This document shows positions 23,261-35,059 of a DNA stretch of 64,000 nucleotides, piece after piece; positions within the stretch are counted from its first letter, which is position 1, and every line of letters begins with the position of its first letter. The position numbers were made by a program, and so were the translations under genes. The notes beneath the pieces were generated by a model. The model searched no databases. It was not told the DNA's origin and worked only from the letters and a program-made list of their open reading frames with translations. Origin of the DNA: Strongylocentrotus droebachiensis (Eukaryota > Echinodermata > Echinoidea > Camarodonta > Strongylocentrotidae); contig JAVYIG010000696.1 of NCBI GenBank assembly GCA_035222895.1, forward strand, positions 62,001 through 126,000, written 5' to 3'.

Positions 23261-24084
23261 GAAATATAGATTATTAGTAAATGAATTATAATGGTTAGCG
23301 TGAAGGATAACTAGGACAAAAAAGTAGAAGAATAAAAGGATATTTAAAAAAAAGGTGAAAATGTATGTAGAGGAAGGAAAAGAAGAGAACAGAAAAAGAG
23401 GAATAACTGAAAGAAAGAATGTGTGTGTGTGCGTGTGTGTGTGTTTGAGGGATCAATAACATGTTTTAGTTTTCAACGGTATGTTTTCGTTTTCAACGGT
23501 ATGTTTAGAAGGTCTACAGCCTGAAATAAAACTAGACGAATTTAATCATCATCGATAAGTGTTCGCAGGGCACGTGATTATCGTTGCCATAGTAACAAAA
23601 AGTTTGCCAGTCTGAGCTTTAGACTTGTCTCGCTGCTGGACAAGTTCAATGTTGTTCATCATTCATTGATTGCAACTACTAATAGCAAATTCAACTGAAG
23701 ACAGTTTCATTATGCGACACCTATTGATAATATGCAGACATTACAATGACGTATTACTTAATCCGAACATTTAAGATAATCAAGTTGATTCCATTCATCA
23801 TAAAAAAACATTTAGATACAATAACATACAAAATCACAAGATATGTAGTCAAAATAAACAAACATTACATAAGATAATAGTATAATATAAGGTGATCGGG
23901 ACATGAACATAGCAAAAATGAGTATTTATGTGAATGAGGAGGCAGCTAGAAAGGAAGGAAATGCCTTATTGGTGCTGCTACCTACAAAAAAACTGAAAAT
24001 TTGAAATTAGGATAAAAAGAGAGTATGAGTACAAGACCAGATTGAAGATTTACAGAATAACTACATTGTACAAGCATATTTACC
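23261..24084. other. Non-coding stretch, no recognised feature
   Basis: AT-rich, with a short (GT)n near 23420 and a direct repeat ATGTTTTAGTTTTCAACGGT / ATGTTTTCGTTTTCAACGGT at 23460-23505. I see no gene here. Confidence 0.5.
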
Positions 24085-25930
24085 CAAGTTCAAGTTCATT
24101 TATTCAAAACCACACAAAACATGATAAAATCTTTTACATGAAAAAGAGACTGGTAATAGTACATCATTAAGTGAATGGTTTTAGGACCCCTGTAGAAGCT
24201 AAGCTTGTGAGCGGGGCCCTATAGTCAACAAAATACATACATTAACGATATGGCAAGGTGAATAAAAAGAATGTAATGTTTATACAAGGGATGGAAACAA
24301 ACTAAGCTACAGAATATAGAACACAAACAAATATTCACAAACACGCGCGCACCCACACACACACACACACACACAGTCCTTAGTGGTCTATAAGCATTTG
24401 AGAATGAGAAATTATTAAGATACAAAGTAGAATTATGTCAGTCTTCCAAGTAGGTACGTTTTAGATAACCTTCTAAACCTAGAAAGAGTTGTACTGTTTT
24501 TTATATCATCAGGCAAACTGTTCCATTCTTTGATGCAAGAGATATGGAAGGAGGTCAGAGTGATATTAGTTCTTGCAAAAGGCTGATGAATAAGACCCCT
24601 TTGACGTGTATTATAATTATGAATTTGTGAGTTTTTACGGAATAAATCTTTTAACGTACATTCATGAGGCATAAACTGAAGTTTATACATAAACAATACG
24701 CAATTGATTGACACAAGTCCACTTAGTGGTAACATTCTTAATCGAAGGAACAATGGAGAACTTGGATGTCTATAATTAGAATTAGTAATAAGCCTTATTG
24801 CCTTCTTCTGCAATACTCTTAACTGATCAAGATATGACTTAAAAGTGTTTCCCCAAGCAACATTACAATATATTTCAAATAAGGAAGAATAATACTATTA
24901 TATAATGTTATCAGCACTCTTTCAGGTAAAATAAATTTCAATCTAAAAATGACACCTACACTTCGAGACAACTTAGTGCATACAACATCTAAATGATTCT
25001 TCCAAGATAAATGCTCATCCATAGTTAACCCTAAGAACTGAACATTTTCACTAAGCGCAACATCATGGCCTCCAACATTTAGAAAAGTAATACCATCTGG
25101 AAGCTTTTTACCCTTTGAGCGAAAAATAACACATTTGGTCTTTTGAACAATCAACAATAACTTATTACAACAATACCATGCATACAGTTTCTGAATCTCT
25201 TGATTTGCAATTAGTAATAAATCTTCAGCCTTCTTATCAACCAGCAGCAAGCTGGTATCATCAGCAAACAGGGAGTATGAGAATAATGTTGACGAGTGTA
25301 TTATATCATTTATATAAATTAAAAGCAACAGGGGACCAAGAACAGAACCCTGAGGTACACCATATTTAATAGAAGCAAGTTGGGAACTACTACCATCCAC
25401 CACAACAAATTGAGTCCTGTCAAACAAATAGCTTTGGAACCAAGACAATGCTACACCACGTATTCCATAATGCTCTAGTTTCCTGAGGAGGATACCATGG
25501 TCAATGGTATCAAACGCCTTAGATAGATCTAAGAATATCCCCAGACAATACTTGTCTCCATCAATAGCTTTTATGATATTACTTAATAAATTAAACACAC
25601 CCATTTGTGTGGAGAAGTGCTTACGAAAACCGCACTGCTGAGGAATCAAGATATTCTTTTTAGATAGAAACTCATTCAAGCGTTTATAAATTATTTTCTC
25701 AAGAATTTTAGAAAAGATTGGTAACAGTGCTATTGGCCTATAATTAATGACATTTTTACGGTCAGATTTTTTATATACTGGTACCACTTTAGCTACCTTG
25801 AGTTTATGTGGAACAACTCCCTGAGATAAAGACATATTAAAGACTTTACATAAGGGATCAATAAAAAGGTGAATGCACTCCTTGATAATTCTAGGTGAAA
25901 TATCATCAGAGCCACTAGATTTAGAATAAC
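24085..25930 (-). mobile_element. LINE, 5'-truncated, with most of the reverse transcriptase
   Basis: Minus strand. The reverse-transcriptase domain reads SSGSDDISPRIIKECI, VINYRPIALLPIFSKILEK, FLDLSKAFDTIDHGILLRKL, YGVPQGSVLGPLLLLIYIND and FADDTSLL, in order from 25925 to about 24900; FADD is the catalytic motif. The C-terminal part continues at 24813-24437 (QKKAIRLITNSNYRHPSSPL to SLPDDIKNSTTL). The two frames are separated by a 2-base insertion in an AT run near 24868, breaking the frame once. The 3' end has AATAAATGAACTTGAACTTG near 24085, a tail shared by other fragments here. Endonuclease is missing. Jockey/CR1/RTEX group; clade not certain. Few lesions suggest a fairly recent copy. Confidence 0.85.
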
Positions 25931-25939
25931 GAGAAACAA

Positions 25940-26350
25940 AAACTAACAACAAAAAAGATTTGTTTTTGTTTCTTACATTGACAGCAAACAAAACAACCAA
26001 ACTAAAAAACACTAAAAAAACAAAAACAAAACCGATAAAACAATCAAAAAACAAAAAAAACAAGAAACCTGATCAAACATTGGTAATATATCTTCTGAGT
26101 AATAAAGTTTTATATCTCTTTTTAAAGACATTTAGTGATGGACTGGTTTTAATATATACTGGTAAACTGTTCCAGATTTTGGGCCCTTTGAAAAAAAATA
26201 CAGTTTTTAGCTAGATTTCGAAGTGTGTAAAACCCCGTCTTAACCGGAAAATATAGTCGCGGATGATATTCTACAACGTTCCAGTTAAGACGCGTCAATC
26301 GGGGTAACATCCTGGGCCCCGTTCCATTTAACTTACCATTGATGGTAACT
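25940..26350 (-). mobile_element. LINE 3' fragment
   Basis: Minus-strand VFFFKGPKIWNSLPVYIKTS, then SLNVFKKRYKTLLLRRY and a stop near 26084, the usual end of a Jockey-like polyprotein. An A-rich stretch follows (25950-26075 on plus), where the next LINE begins. Confidence 0.7.
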
Positions 26351-26763
26351 ACCATCGAAACCTTGATTTCGATTGGCTGTTGAGCCCTGTTACTATGGAA
26401 ACCTTGATTCTGATTGGCTGTTGAGCCCTGTTACTATGGAAACCTTGATTTCGAATGGCTGTTGAGCCCTGTTACCATGGAAACCTTGATTTCGATTGGC
26501 TGTTGAGCCCTGTTACTATGGTTCAAGTTCAAGTTTTATTTCCACATCTGATTTTGAAAAACACAAGTACAATTTATATGCATATTTACAATAACAAAAG
26601 TTAAAATGAAACATCTTCAATTTAAGTCATAATGTGGTAAGGCCAATGGCGTATCAACGTCATTCCCAAAGATAATAACATGTACATAAAAAGTTCTTAA
26701 ATATACTGGTAGTTGCCATTGATGGCAAAGTTACCATCAATGGTAAGTTTTATGCAACCGGGC
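26313..26763. mobile_element. TIR element containing a 41-bp tandem repeat and a LINE fragment
   Basis: Outer inverted ends: AACTTACCATTGATGGTAAC at left and TTACCATCAATGGTAAGTT at right, next to GGGCC. Inside, four 41-bp repeats (26357-26520), each with GATTGGCTGTTGAGCCCTGT, contain an inverted CCAAT box. A LINE tail starting GGTTCAAGTTCAAGTTTTAT (26521-26705) has inserted. Confidence 0.65.
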
Positions 26764-26766
26764 CAA

Positions 26767-27345
26767 TATATTCAACGTTGTCTTAATTTCCTCAAATTTA
26801 GATTTTAAATTAAGATCTTAAAAACTCAAATTACCATTCAGAGGAACTTTAATACCTAAGTTTGTAAAATTACAATTTCCCATTCTAATCATATTACATT
26901 TAAAAACATTTATTTTCAAACCAGAAGCTTCTCTGAAGTTATTCAAGACTTTAACGCATCTACGAATATTCGTTTCATCAGGTTCAAGAAAAATAACCGT
27001 GTTTCTGCATATTGACTAATCTTTACCTTCTAATCTAATACCTTTAACCCCAAAATATCTCCACTTTGTCTCACGAACCAGCCAAGTACTTCAACTGCAA
27101 TAATAACAAGATGTGGAGACAAAGGACATCCCTGTCTCACACCACGCTTTATTTCAAATGAATCAAACGCGAACCCATTATTAATAGCTCGTCCTTGTAT
27201 AATTATCTGTATACACTAATTTCACCAATTAATAAAATACTGATCAAATTCAAATACATGAAGAGCATGGTACATACAATTCCAGTCAATCGTATCATAT
27301 ATTTTTTAAGAGCATAGGGACAAACGTTGTAATGTGTTATATGCT
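26767..27345 (-). mobile_element. Tx1/L1-like LINE fragment
   Basis: Homologous to 54222-54800: both carry AAAACTCAAATTACCATTCA and, on the minus strand, a GCPLSPY-type reverse-transcriptase block (GTCTCACACCACG region). Frame broken repeatedly. Confidence 0.6.
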
Positions 27346-27372
27346 TTATAAAAATGGATTATTAATTTATTA

Positions 27373-30300
27373 TTATTCATAGATCATATATACAATCAAG
27401 AAACCAATAAGGAACGCTTTCACGAAACATCCAACAACAATTCCGATCCTACACCATTTCCTCGCCTCCCTCGACGCCGCCTCAGCTGCAAAAGTGTCGC
27501 CAGATAGGTAGAGAGAACTGACCTAAAACGGGGGAAAGAACAACAAGAAAAGAAAAGGAGATGAAGATGTTATGAAGTACCAAAAGTGTCGCCAGATAGG
27601 TAGAGAGAACTGATCTAGAACGGGGGAAAGAACAACAAGAAAAGAAAAGGAGATGAAGATGTTATGAAGTACCAAAAGTGTCGCCAGATAGGTAAAGAGA
27701 ACTGATCTAGAACGGGGGAAAGAACAACAAGAAAAGAAAAGGAGATGAAGATGTTATGAAGTACCAAAAGTGTCGCCAGATAGGTAGAGAGAACTGATCT
27801 AGAACGGGGGAAAGAACAACAAGAAAAGAAAAGGGGATGAAGATGTTATGAAGTACCAAAAGTGTCGCCAGATAGGTAGAGAGAACTGATCTAGAACGGG
27901 GGAAAGAACAACAAGAAAAGAAAAGGGGATGAAGATGTTATGAAGTACCAAAAGTGTCGCCAGATAGGTAGAGAGAACTGATCTAAACGGGGGGAAGAAC
28001 AAAAAGAAAAGAAAAGGGGATGAAGATGTTATGAAGTACCCAAAGTGTCGCCAGATAGGTAGAGAGAACTTATCTAGAACGGGGGAAAGAACAACAAGAA
28101 AAGAAAAGGGGATGAAGATGTTATGAAGTACCAAAAGTGTCGCCAGATAGGTAGAGAGAACTGATCTAAACGGGGGGAAGAACAAAAAGAAAAGAAAAGG
28201 GGATGAACATGTTATGAAGTACCAAGAAATGTGATACAAACCATGATCATTAAACAAAAATGATGATGAATGAATCCATGAATGATTAGAGAAAGATATA
28301 GACCTGAATAAGACAAAAAGTGATTTATTAAATAATTAGTCAAGTAAATAATTAATTAATTTGATAAATGAATGAATGTAAAACAAGATGAATAGTCAAA
28401 TTTACAAGTAGGTAAGTATTACATTTATAAAAAAATTAAAAGTACATAGATGAATAGATGAATAAGTGAATAACGTAAATAATAAAATTTAAGCAATGCA
28501 TTGTGGAGCGCCAGAAATGTCAAGTCTGACGGACGTAAGCTCTATACAAGAAACCGCTTTTATTAGTAGTAATATAGTTATTGTTATTATAATTATAATA
28601 GTTTTATTAATATTATTATTAACATTATTATTATTATTAACATTATTATTATTATTATTATTATGGTTATTATTATTAATATTGTTATTATGATCAATAA
28701 TATTGTTATCATTACTATCATTATTAATAGTATTAGTATCATTATAATTAATGTTACTGTTATGATAATTATTAATGATATCATTATTATTATAAATCAA
28801 TCAATCAATAAATGAATATTGAGACCAAAAAAAAATTAAATAGAAGAAAGTAGGCATTCTCTTTAAACTAAGACATTTTGTTAGTAATTATTTACGTGTG
28901 TTATGTTTTTAGGCTTTAAAACATGTCTTATCTCACTTAAAGAGTAAAGGAATGGTGAAGCATTTACACAAGTAATCTAAATCATCTATATTGAATTTAA
29001 AAAATGGCAAAGAGAGCAATTAATTTCAAATCACTTAAAACGGACCCCAGACTTCTTTTGCAAAGCCTGGAAATACTAAATGTTTTTCAACTTCGTGAAC
29101 TTCTTGTATCAACATTCATGTATGATTTCCTAACAGCTAAATTACTGCACACCTTAGTCAATTATTGTCAGATGAGACATCGAGACAAGTAAGTGGCTTT
29201 AATACTCTATCAACCAAAATCTGAAAGAACGCGAGGGCAACTTTGTATTTCCTTTGTAGGAACAAAACTATGGAATGATCTCCCCGAAGAAGTTAGATTA
29301 AAATCATCATTGTTTGTTTAAAGATTTGTTGTCTTTCATTTCAATGCTTTAGCAGTTTTACTTTAATTTTTGTTGGTATTCATCAATTGTTAAAAATGTA
29401 CAGGATGCTGCAAAATGTATGGATATATTTAAATACAAAACAAATAAGTGTACATGCAATTGTTTTAAAAAAAATTGCCAAAGATCCTTGAACTAGGCTC
29501 GACTACCGCTTGTGCTAACTTCTAGTTTCCATTAACAACATCGCCTATAAGTAATACACAAAGTTATGTGTATATCTTGTACATGAAATAGGATGCACAT
29601 CTATGTCTAAATATCCTTTTAAAGCCACTGTTCAAACAACATTACCCTTCCGTTACGTATTCATTCATCATTATTATTATCCTTTGTATTGTATGATTGT
29701 TCATATACTGTCATTATTGTTCAATTCATTTTCAATTCATTTTTATTCATTCTCCATAAAAAACATTAAAACATACAAATATGGTATACAGATAAAAGAT
29801 TGATTACCAGAGAAATAAAAAGGGAAGGAGTAGACAAAATTTTATGGTAATGTTGGGTTAAAGGTAAAGACCAGTAATGGTCATGCGATTGCATTGTGAA
29901 AGAAACGTTGTCGAATCGATCAGAAAAGGTTGATCATCTAGCATCTAGCATCTGCAAGGTTCTGGAATCATCAAAATGATAAGAAATTTGGCCCATTCTT
30001 CGTAAAGTTACAAGCACTATACACAAAAAGATGTATATGGGACTACCCTATATCTCTCACCAGACCATGAGAGAAACAAATTTACCAAATATATGAATTA
30101 GTAGGCGGTTTCCCGGCAAATTTTTTATCATCATGTATTAGTCAAAACATATTCTTTCACATGATTGGTAATGAGAGCTTCCATTTCATTTTTTGAAATT
30201 GGGGCGTTTCCAATACTGGTCTTTACCTTTAACAAAAAGGGCATTTGGCCTTATGAACGTCAACCCCTTAAAAAGTACACACTGTTTTGTTGAGAAAAAG

Positions 30301-32814
30301 GGAAAAGGAAAGCAGAGAAAATCCAAACACCAATACAAAATAAGAAGACAAAAAAAAAAGGAAGGAGACGGGAAAGGGAGGGGGAATACATTAAAAAGTA
30401 CATTAACTGAAACGTAACGTCATTGATTTTGAGATTGAATACAATGATAAAAGATGGGATTTATACAATAGTTTAAAAATATTCATTGAAATGGAGTTTT
30501 TCATATTAAACGGGATATTTTTCCATAAAACTGGCCCTTTGAAAAAAACTATATTTTTTGAAACATTTGTACGGATTTTAGGAAAATGAAAATTACCAAC
30601 ATTACGAGTTTCATGAGAATGTATTTCATAATTGAATGTAAAGTTTAGAATAAATTTGAATGTAAATTTGAATGTGAATTTGTGTTGTGTTGTAGTTGAA
30701 AAAGTTCGTTCCATTTCATTCAATTCGGTTCAATTCAATTCAATTCATTTCAAATTCGAGTCAATTCAATTTAACAAATGGCTGACTCGAATATAGAAAT
30801 GATTTACCTTGCTCCCTTTGCTCAAACCGATGATACCAATGGTTAACCCATTGCCTACCAGAACCGGGTGGTCCCTGTATTAAGCCTATGGGAATAAGAT
30901 AATACACCAGTTTACAGTTGTGTGCGCCATTTTAAACAAGGCCAATGACCTAGAGGTCATGTATTTATGCGTAAATTAAGATTGCGCCCATGCAAATTAT
31001 AATGATATCACTGCCTACGCACTGCGTTGTGCGCGCAAATCATCATTTGCATGGGCGCAATCTTAATTTACGCATAAATACCACTGGTCAAAGGTTATTG
31101 GCCCTGTTTCAGGGCCAATGATCCGAGGTCAACTGTCTGCGCATGCGCACTGATATAACTGTAAACTGGTGTATTCAGTAGTCAAATGGTAACCTGGCTC
31201 CCTTTGCTCAAACCGACGATACCAATGATACACGAACAGAAGATAAGAACCAGGGTGTTCTGTAGCATGTAACTTGACGGCATACCGTCCTCTCTGTTCA
31301 TGATGTTTGCCTGCACCTGTAGGCCAAATTGAATGGGCAGAAAACAAACATTAACACTAGTGTTAGATGCTGTTTGTAAGTGTCGGCTTGCATGGTGATG
31401 TAGATAAACAGTAGGCTTGCGGGTGCATCATGTGAGACCATGTGACGACGGATAGTCAACCTGTTCGAAACGTCGAGCCGATCCCGCCACTCATCCTCTC
31501 CAAGCGCTATAGTTCTCCTTAGAACTATAATCTAAGAAAGATAACCAATAGTCTTGTTAAGGACTACACAAACAGCCCTTTTCAGGACTACACACCCTCA
31601 AGGAAGATTACCGAGAGTCCTTTTCAGGACTCCTCAATCCTCTCTCTATCTCTCTCTCTCTCTCTCTCTCACATGGTACACCCACAAGCCTACTGTATAA
31701 CACTAGTGTTGCGGCCTAAACCTGATCATCGAAATGACGTTAACAACATAAAGAAACAAACAAAGAAAGAAGAAGAAATATAAGAAGAACAACAATAACA
31801 AGAAGAAGGAGAAGAAAAAGCAAGAAGCAAGGAGAAGAAAAAAATAATAAAGAAGATACAGAAAAAGCAGAAGAGGAAGAAGAAAACGACAAACAAGAAA
31901 GGGTTTACACACATCATGTCTCAATATCGGTTTGTCAAAACGAATTCTTTTATGGAAAGGAATTTTAATTTAATGGTACAGTTTAAATGATATTAAGGAA
32001 GATCGACGAAATCGAAAAAAATATTGCCCCAAAAAGAAGCAGTTTTTAGATTTGAGGTAGAGTATCAGAGGGAGAAAGAGAGAGAGGGAGAGAGAGATAG
32101 AGAGAGAGGATGAAAGAGAGAGAGAGAGCGAGATAGGGGTGCGGGGGGGGGGCAAGAAAGAGCTATGACCATTTAGTACACCCCACACTATATGGAATAC
32201 ACTCTGGTCTTTCTTCCATGTAATGTTTATGATGCTTCCTTCCCCCATCACGCCCGGGCCCCCTAAATGAATAGATGCACTGTACGCCACAAGATGAAGG
32301 TTCTCTTTCCAATTAAGAAAGCAAGCCTAATAATAATATATCTATGCCATTTTAATGTGACGTAGGCCATGTGCACTTAAGGTATGCGGGATTTATTTGT
32401 TTGCCCAAGAGTGTCCCCCCCCCCCCCCCCAATATGTGTTCTAGGAGAATATCTTTTTAAGTGGGTGGGTTAGGGGTTCTTGCTTTCATTTTCTCCATGT
32501 GCATAAATTGATTTACAATCATGAATTTTTAAGATTTGGGAGAGGGGGGATAAGAGGGGCTAGAGCCCCAGGCCTTCCCTCTAAAACTGCCCCACCCCGA
32601 TCCAGAGCAAGAGAGTATAGACTCACCGATCTGTCCATCTCCACTCCTACAGCTATTGATTGCATCCCCTGGTCCTGTGTAGAGTAGTCTACGTTCTTTG
32701 GCCCATCGTATGATGTATCGTAAGCACCTTGGTCTCTTGCGTTCACTAGGTATCTCTTATCTTTGATAGGAAGGAGTAACAAATTATATTGGAAATAAAG
32801 GTGAGAGTAAGAGG

Positions 32815-32847
<33 letters not shown>

Positions 32848-32848
32848 C

Positions 32849-32886
<38 letters not shown>

Positions 32887-33512
32887 AAGAAAGAGAGAGG
32901 GAGACATCGCGACAGAGAGAGAGAGAGTTAAAACAAGTGAAAGGGAGGGGGAGGCGGAGGTAGAGAAGGGTGAGAGGAGAGGGGTAGATATATATATATA
33001 TATTTGCGTTTGTGTGTGTGTGTGTGTGGTCGCGTGTGTATGTGTGCGTGTGTGTGGAGAGAGACAGAGAGAGAGTAGTAATAAGAAGATTTTTGTTATT
33101 ATATTTTTTTTAAATGTGCTTGTAAAATGTGAACAGTTAAGCCATTGGCTGCTAATCACACACTGTTTTATACCATGAATAAATAAATAAATCAATATAT
33201 TTAACATACAAATTCAATATTTTTTGATTGAATATTCAGGGTTGTTGTACGTTTAAAAACTAATCCCCCCCCCAAAAAAAAAAAAAAATAAGGAAATTAG
33301 AAACTTGATAAATTGAATATACACTTCCTGGTACGGACTGCCCGTGTGAGCAGCTATCAACATTCATCTCTTTGATACCTGAAATCGATTGGTTCGTGAT
33401 TGCACAATACATGTACATACCCAAAAAACAGTTCGTACACATGTGTAATAATAATAATTGATACTAAGCTGCAACAATGAAAACACTTAAAGCACTATAG
33501 CTTACCGGCCAT
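27373..33512 (-). CDS. Dispanin/CD225 gene C (IFITM-like membrane protein), complete, with repeated exon-4 acceptor
   Basis: Predicted 137-residue protein from four exons: exon 1 33512-33506 (ATG GCC G), exon 2 32760-32627, exon 3 31316-31194 (donor GTTACC, weak), exon 4 27522-27373 ending TAA. Start reads MADKRYLVNARDQGAYDTSY. Exon 3 gives VQANIMNREDGMPSSY and membrane segment 1 (TLVLIFCSCIIGIVGLSKGS). Exon 4 gives VSSLYLSGDTFAAEAASREA, RKWCRIGIVVG and segment 2 (FVKAFLIGFLIVY), the closest match here to the CD225 consensus. There is no PPxY motif, unlike gene B. Promoter, exon 1 and intron 1 resemble gene A while exons 2-4 resemble B and D, so the gene looks chimeric. Seven extra copies of the exon 4 acceptor lie upstream. 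A partial exon 3 copy and a MITE lie in intron 3. An AATAAA directly follows the stop; I would not rely on it as the polyadenylation signal. Confidence 0.88.
27494..28229 (-). repeat. Eight tandem 92-bp copies of the gene C exon-4 splice acceptor
   Basis: Period 92 bp (one copy 91): the word GTGTCGCCAGATAGG starts at 27494, 27586, 27678, 27770, 27862, 27954, 28045 and 28137. In transcript sense each unit has a pyrimidine tract, CCGTT(C)TAG, and the first 34 nt of exon 4. The copy at 27522 is joined to the true exon. In the seven others the reading after the acceptor is I/V-SSLYLSGDTFGTS then stop. Confidence 0.9.
28555..28800. repeat. (ATT)n microsatellite
   Basis: Degenerate ATT repeat; the open frames in it are simple-sequence artefacts. 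Confidence 0.85.
29000..29345 (+). mobile_element. LINE 3' fragment
   Basis: Plus-strand LLQSLEILNVFQLRELLVST, then TLYQPKSERTRGQLCISFVG and KLWNDLPEEVRLKSSL, the usual end of a Jockey-like reverse-transcriptase polyprotein. The frame is interrupted near 29190. Confidence 0.7.
29858..30232. mobile_element. TTAA-flanked MITE, family c
   Basis: 375 bp, ends AGGTAAAGACCAGTA and CTGGTCTTTACCT between TTAA sites; interior is the complement of 8158-8563. Confidence 0.8.
30403..30723 (-). mobile_element. LINE 3' fragment
   Basis: Minus-strand HSHETRNVGNFHFPKIRTNV and FFKGPVLWKNIPFNMKNSIS are the C-terminal signature of a Jockey-like LINE. It lies in intron 3 of gene C. Confidence 0.65.
30808..30880 (-). 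pseudogene. Partial duplicate of gene C exon 3
   Basis: The 3' half of exon 3 again, in frame: VLVGNGLTIGIIGLSKGSK, ending at donor GTAAAT. The 5' half and an acceptor are not seen. A 275-bp MITE lies between this copy and the full exon 3. Confidence 0.7.
30901..31175. mobile_element. MITE between two exon 3 copies of gene C
   Basis: Inverted ends AATACACCAGTTTACAGTT (30901) and complement (ending 31175), with an inner perfect inverted repeat of about 36 bp (TTTATGCGTAAATTAAGATT and on). No coding region. Confidence 0.75.
31194..31316 (-). CDS. Gene C exon 3 (first membrane segment)
   Basis: 123 nt, phase 0 at both ends, as in genes B and D. The acceptor CCTACAG and the first codons GTGCAG are shared by all three. 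The donor GTTACC departs from GTAAGT, so splicing may be inefficient or may use the donor of the partial copy at 30808. Confidence 0.85.
31430..31650. repeat. Possible Penelope-like fragment or similar repeat
   Basis: GTGACGACGGATAGTCAACC followed by TGTTCGAAACGTCGAGCCG resembles the hammerhead-ribozyme region found in many Penelope-like retroelements (GACGA, a short stem, then CGAAACGTC). It is followed by a repeated AGTCCTTTTCAGGACT word and a (CT)n run. Confidence 0.3.
32805..33080. repeat. (GA)n/(GT)n tract upstream of gene C exon 2
   Basis: GA repeat with a TATATA and GT stretch, 45 bp beyond the exon 2 acceptor. Homology to gene A covers the intron on its far side and homology to B/D starts on its near side. 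Confidence 0.85.
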
Positions 33513-33606
33513 TGCGATCACTTCTTTAGTTCTTGTAGTCTTTGTACACAAATGTCGAGATGTGAAGATAGGTCGAAATCCAACAAACTGTTCACTTGGA
33601 GTTATA

Positions 33607-33614
33607 ATTATATA
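33607..33614 (-). promoter_or_regulatory. TATA-box candidate, gene C promoter
   Basis: Minus-strand TATATAAT about 95 nt upstream of the gene C ATG, at the same place as TATATAAA in gene A, within a conserved flank (CCAAGTGAACAGTTTG downstream). Confidence 0.5.
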
Positions 33615-33929
33615 AAGTGTTTTAAAGGTGACATCGTTTGTTTTCTGAAGCCTCCGATTTTAATCGTTATGCACCTGACGAACGTATCCCGTAACGACTT
33701 AATGTTCCCTGTCTGATGGTTCTACGCTAGTGCTCTTTACACACACTATACACACTCATACTGGCAATTATCAGGGAAAAACAACATTGACGTTCTTGCG
33801 TCTGACCAAAAAATGTAACAGTGTTTTATTATCGCTGGAGATTAAATGCACTTGAAATTTGAACAACCATACCCCACACTTACATCGTAATCACCAATGG
33901 CAGTGACGTAGTTTTCATATTTTCAGAAG

Positions 33930-33954
33930 AGTCAGGAACAGGTTGAATGGTTAA

Positions 33955-33987
<33 letters not shown>

Positions 33988-34000
33988 GAGATGCTTACCT
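33930..34000. repeat. (GTT)n microsatellite in a repeat shared with 11750-11880
   Basis: GTTGAATGGTTAACATTGTT then (GTT)n, then GAGATGCTTACCTCTACG. The same order occurs at 11766-11820 above gene A, so this 5' flank is also shared by the A and C loci. Confidence 0.6.
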
Positions 34001-34400
34001 CTACGTGTGTAGTCCCTAAGTACTAGAGAGGGATGGAAACAATGTAGTGTCATACTTGTCACACTAATATATGGTCATGCTCATATAATACAGTGTTAAC
34101 ATACAGAGTGAGTCAGAAAAAATGTCCCACTTTTTAAAAGTTGTATTGTTTGAAGTATGAATATTTAATCATGGGTTTCATGATTAGGTCTTGATAGAGT
34201 TATCCTCCCAGTACATTTAGGTACCATTTTCATATGAATCTCTGCATGCATGACTGAACATCAGACATTCTTTACAAGACTGCCAGATCTCACTTGCGCC
34301 AAGTTGATGGGTGAGGAATAAAATAGTGTTTTGAACATCCTTTGAGAAACCAATGCCAGGAATGGTTAGAGAAACTAGTGGCATGAAAGGCCTGCCATAG

Positions 34401-34910
34401 TTAAAGGTATTACAAAGTTTTTGTATGGGGTCATGAATTTGGTTTAAATGAACATATTGGAAGCATAATGCGTTCCTACAATATTCATTGATCATTGTCG
34501 CGGTTGAAATCGAGTCTAAAGTTATGAAATTATAAATAATAAACTCTGTAGTTGTATAGCTCCCTCTCAAGTTCAAGATATTAATTTAGCTATGAAACAA
34601 TGTTTCTTGACTTCAATCGACCGATTAGCTAATCCCGTTTGGAAATTATATATCACAACTACATATTCTGAGATTTTCATGGTCGCAGCTACCATTGCAC
34701 GGCCGTAGGCGCTATTTGAAATGTATCAAAATTTACCGGGAGCACCGGTAAATTTTTATATTCAATTTTCTCGAAAACAGAAGTGTTTTAGAGGTTAATT
34801 TTTGTTAGTGCTTATAATACATCCACAGGGGCATCAAAATATATCCAAATTGTAAAGATTCACTACCCACCCAATTTTCAAAATTTCCCAAAACTTTGTA
34901 TTACCTTTAA
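34401..34910. mobile_element. TTAA-flanked MITE, family a
   Basis: 510 bp, same orientation, ends and length as 5101-5610. High similarity between the two suggests relatively recent spread. Confidence 0.8.
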
Positions 34911-35059
34911 GTTCAACTTCCAGTCGATCTTAGTCCCCAAGTTAATACACTCCCCTGGATACGCATTTATGGCACACACATATATTCTACGTATCAAGAG
35001 AATTCATTACAATGACTGTTAATTACAATGTATATAATGGTGCATAGGTCGGTTCCTAA

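Noticed and set aside
27494-28229. CRISPR-like regular array
   Set aside because: Units are repeated head to tail without unique spacers, in an animal intron, and their origin from the adjacent exon border is visible.
28489-28800. Asn/Ile-rich open frames
   Set aside because: Translation of an ATT microsatellite in both strands.
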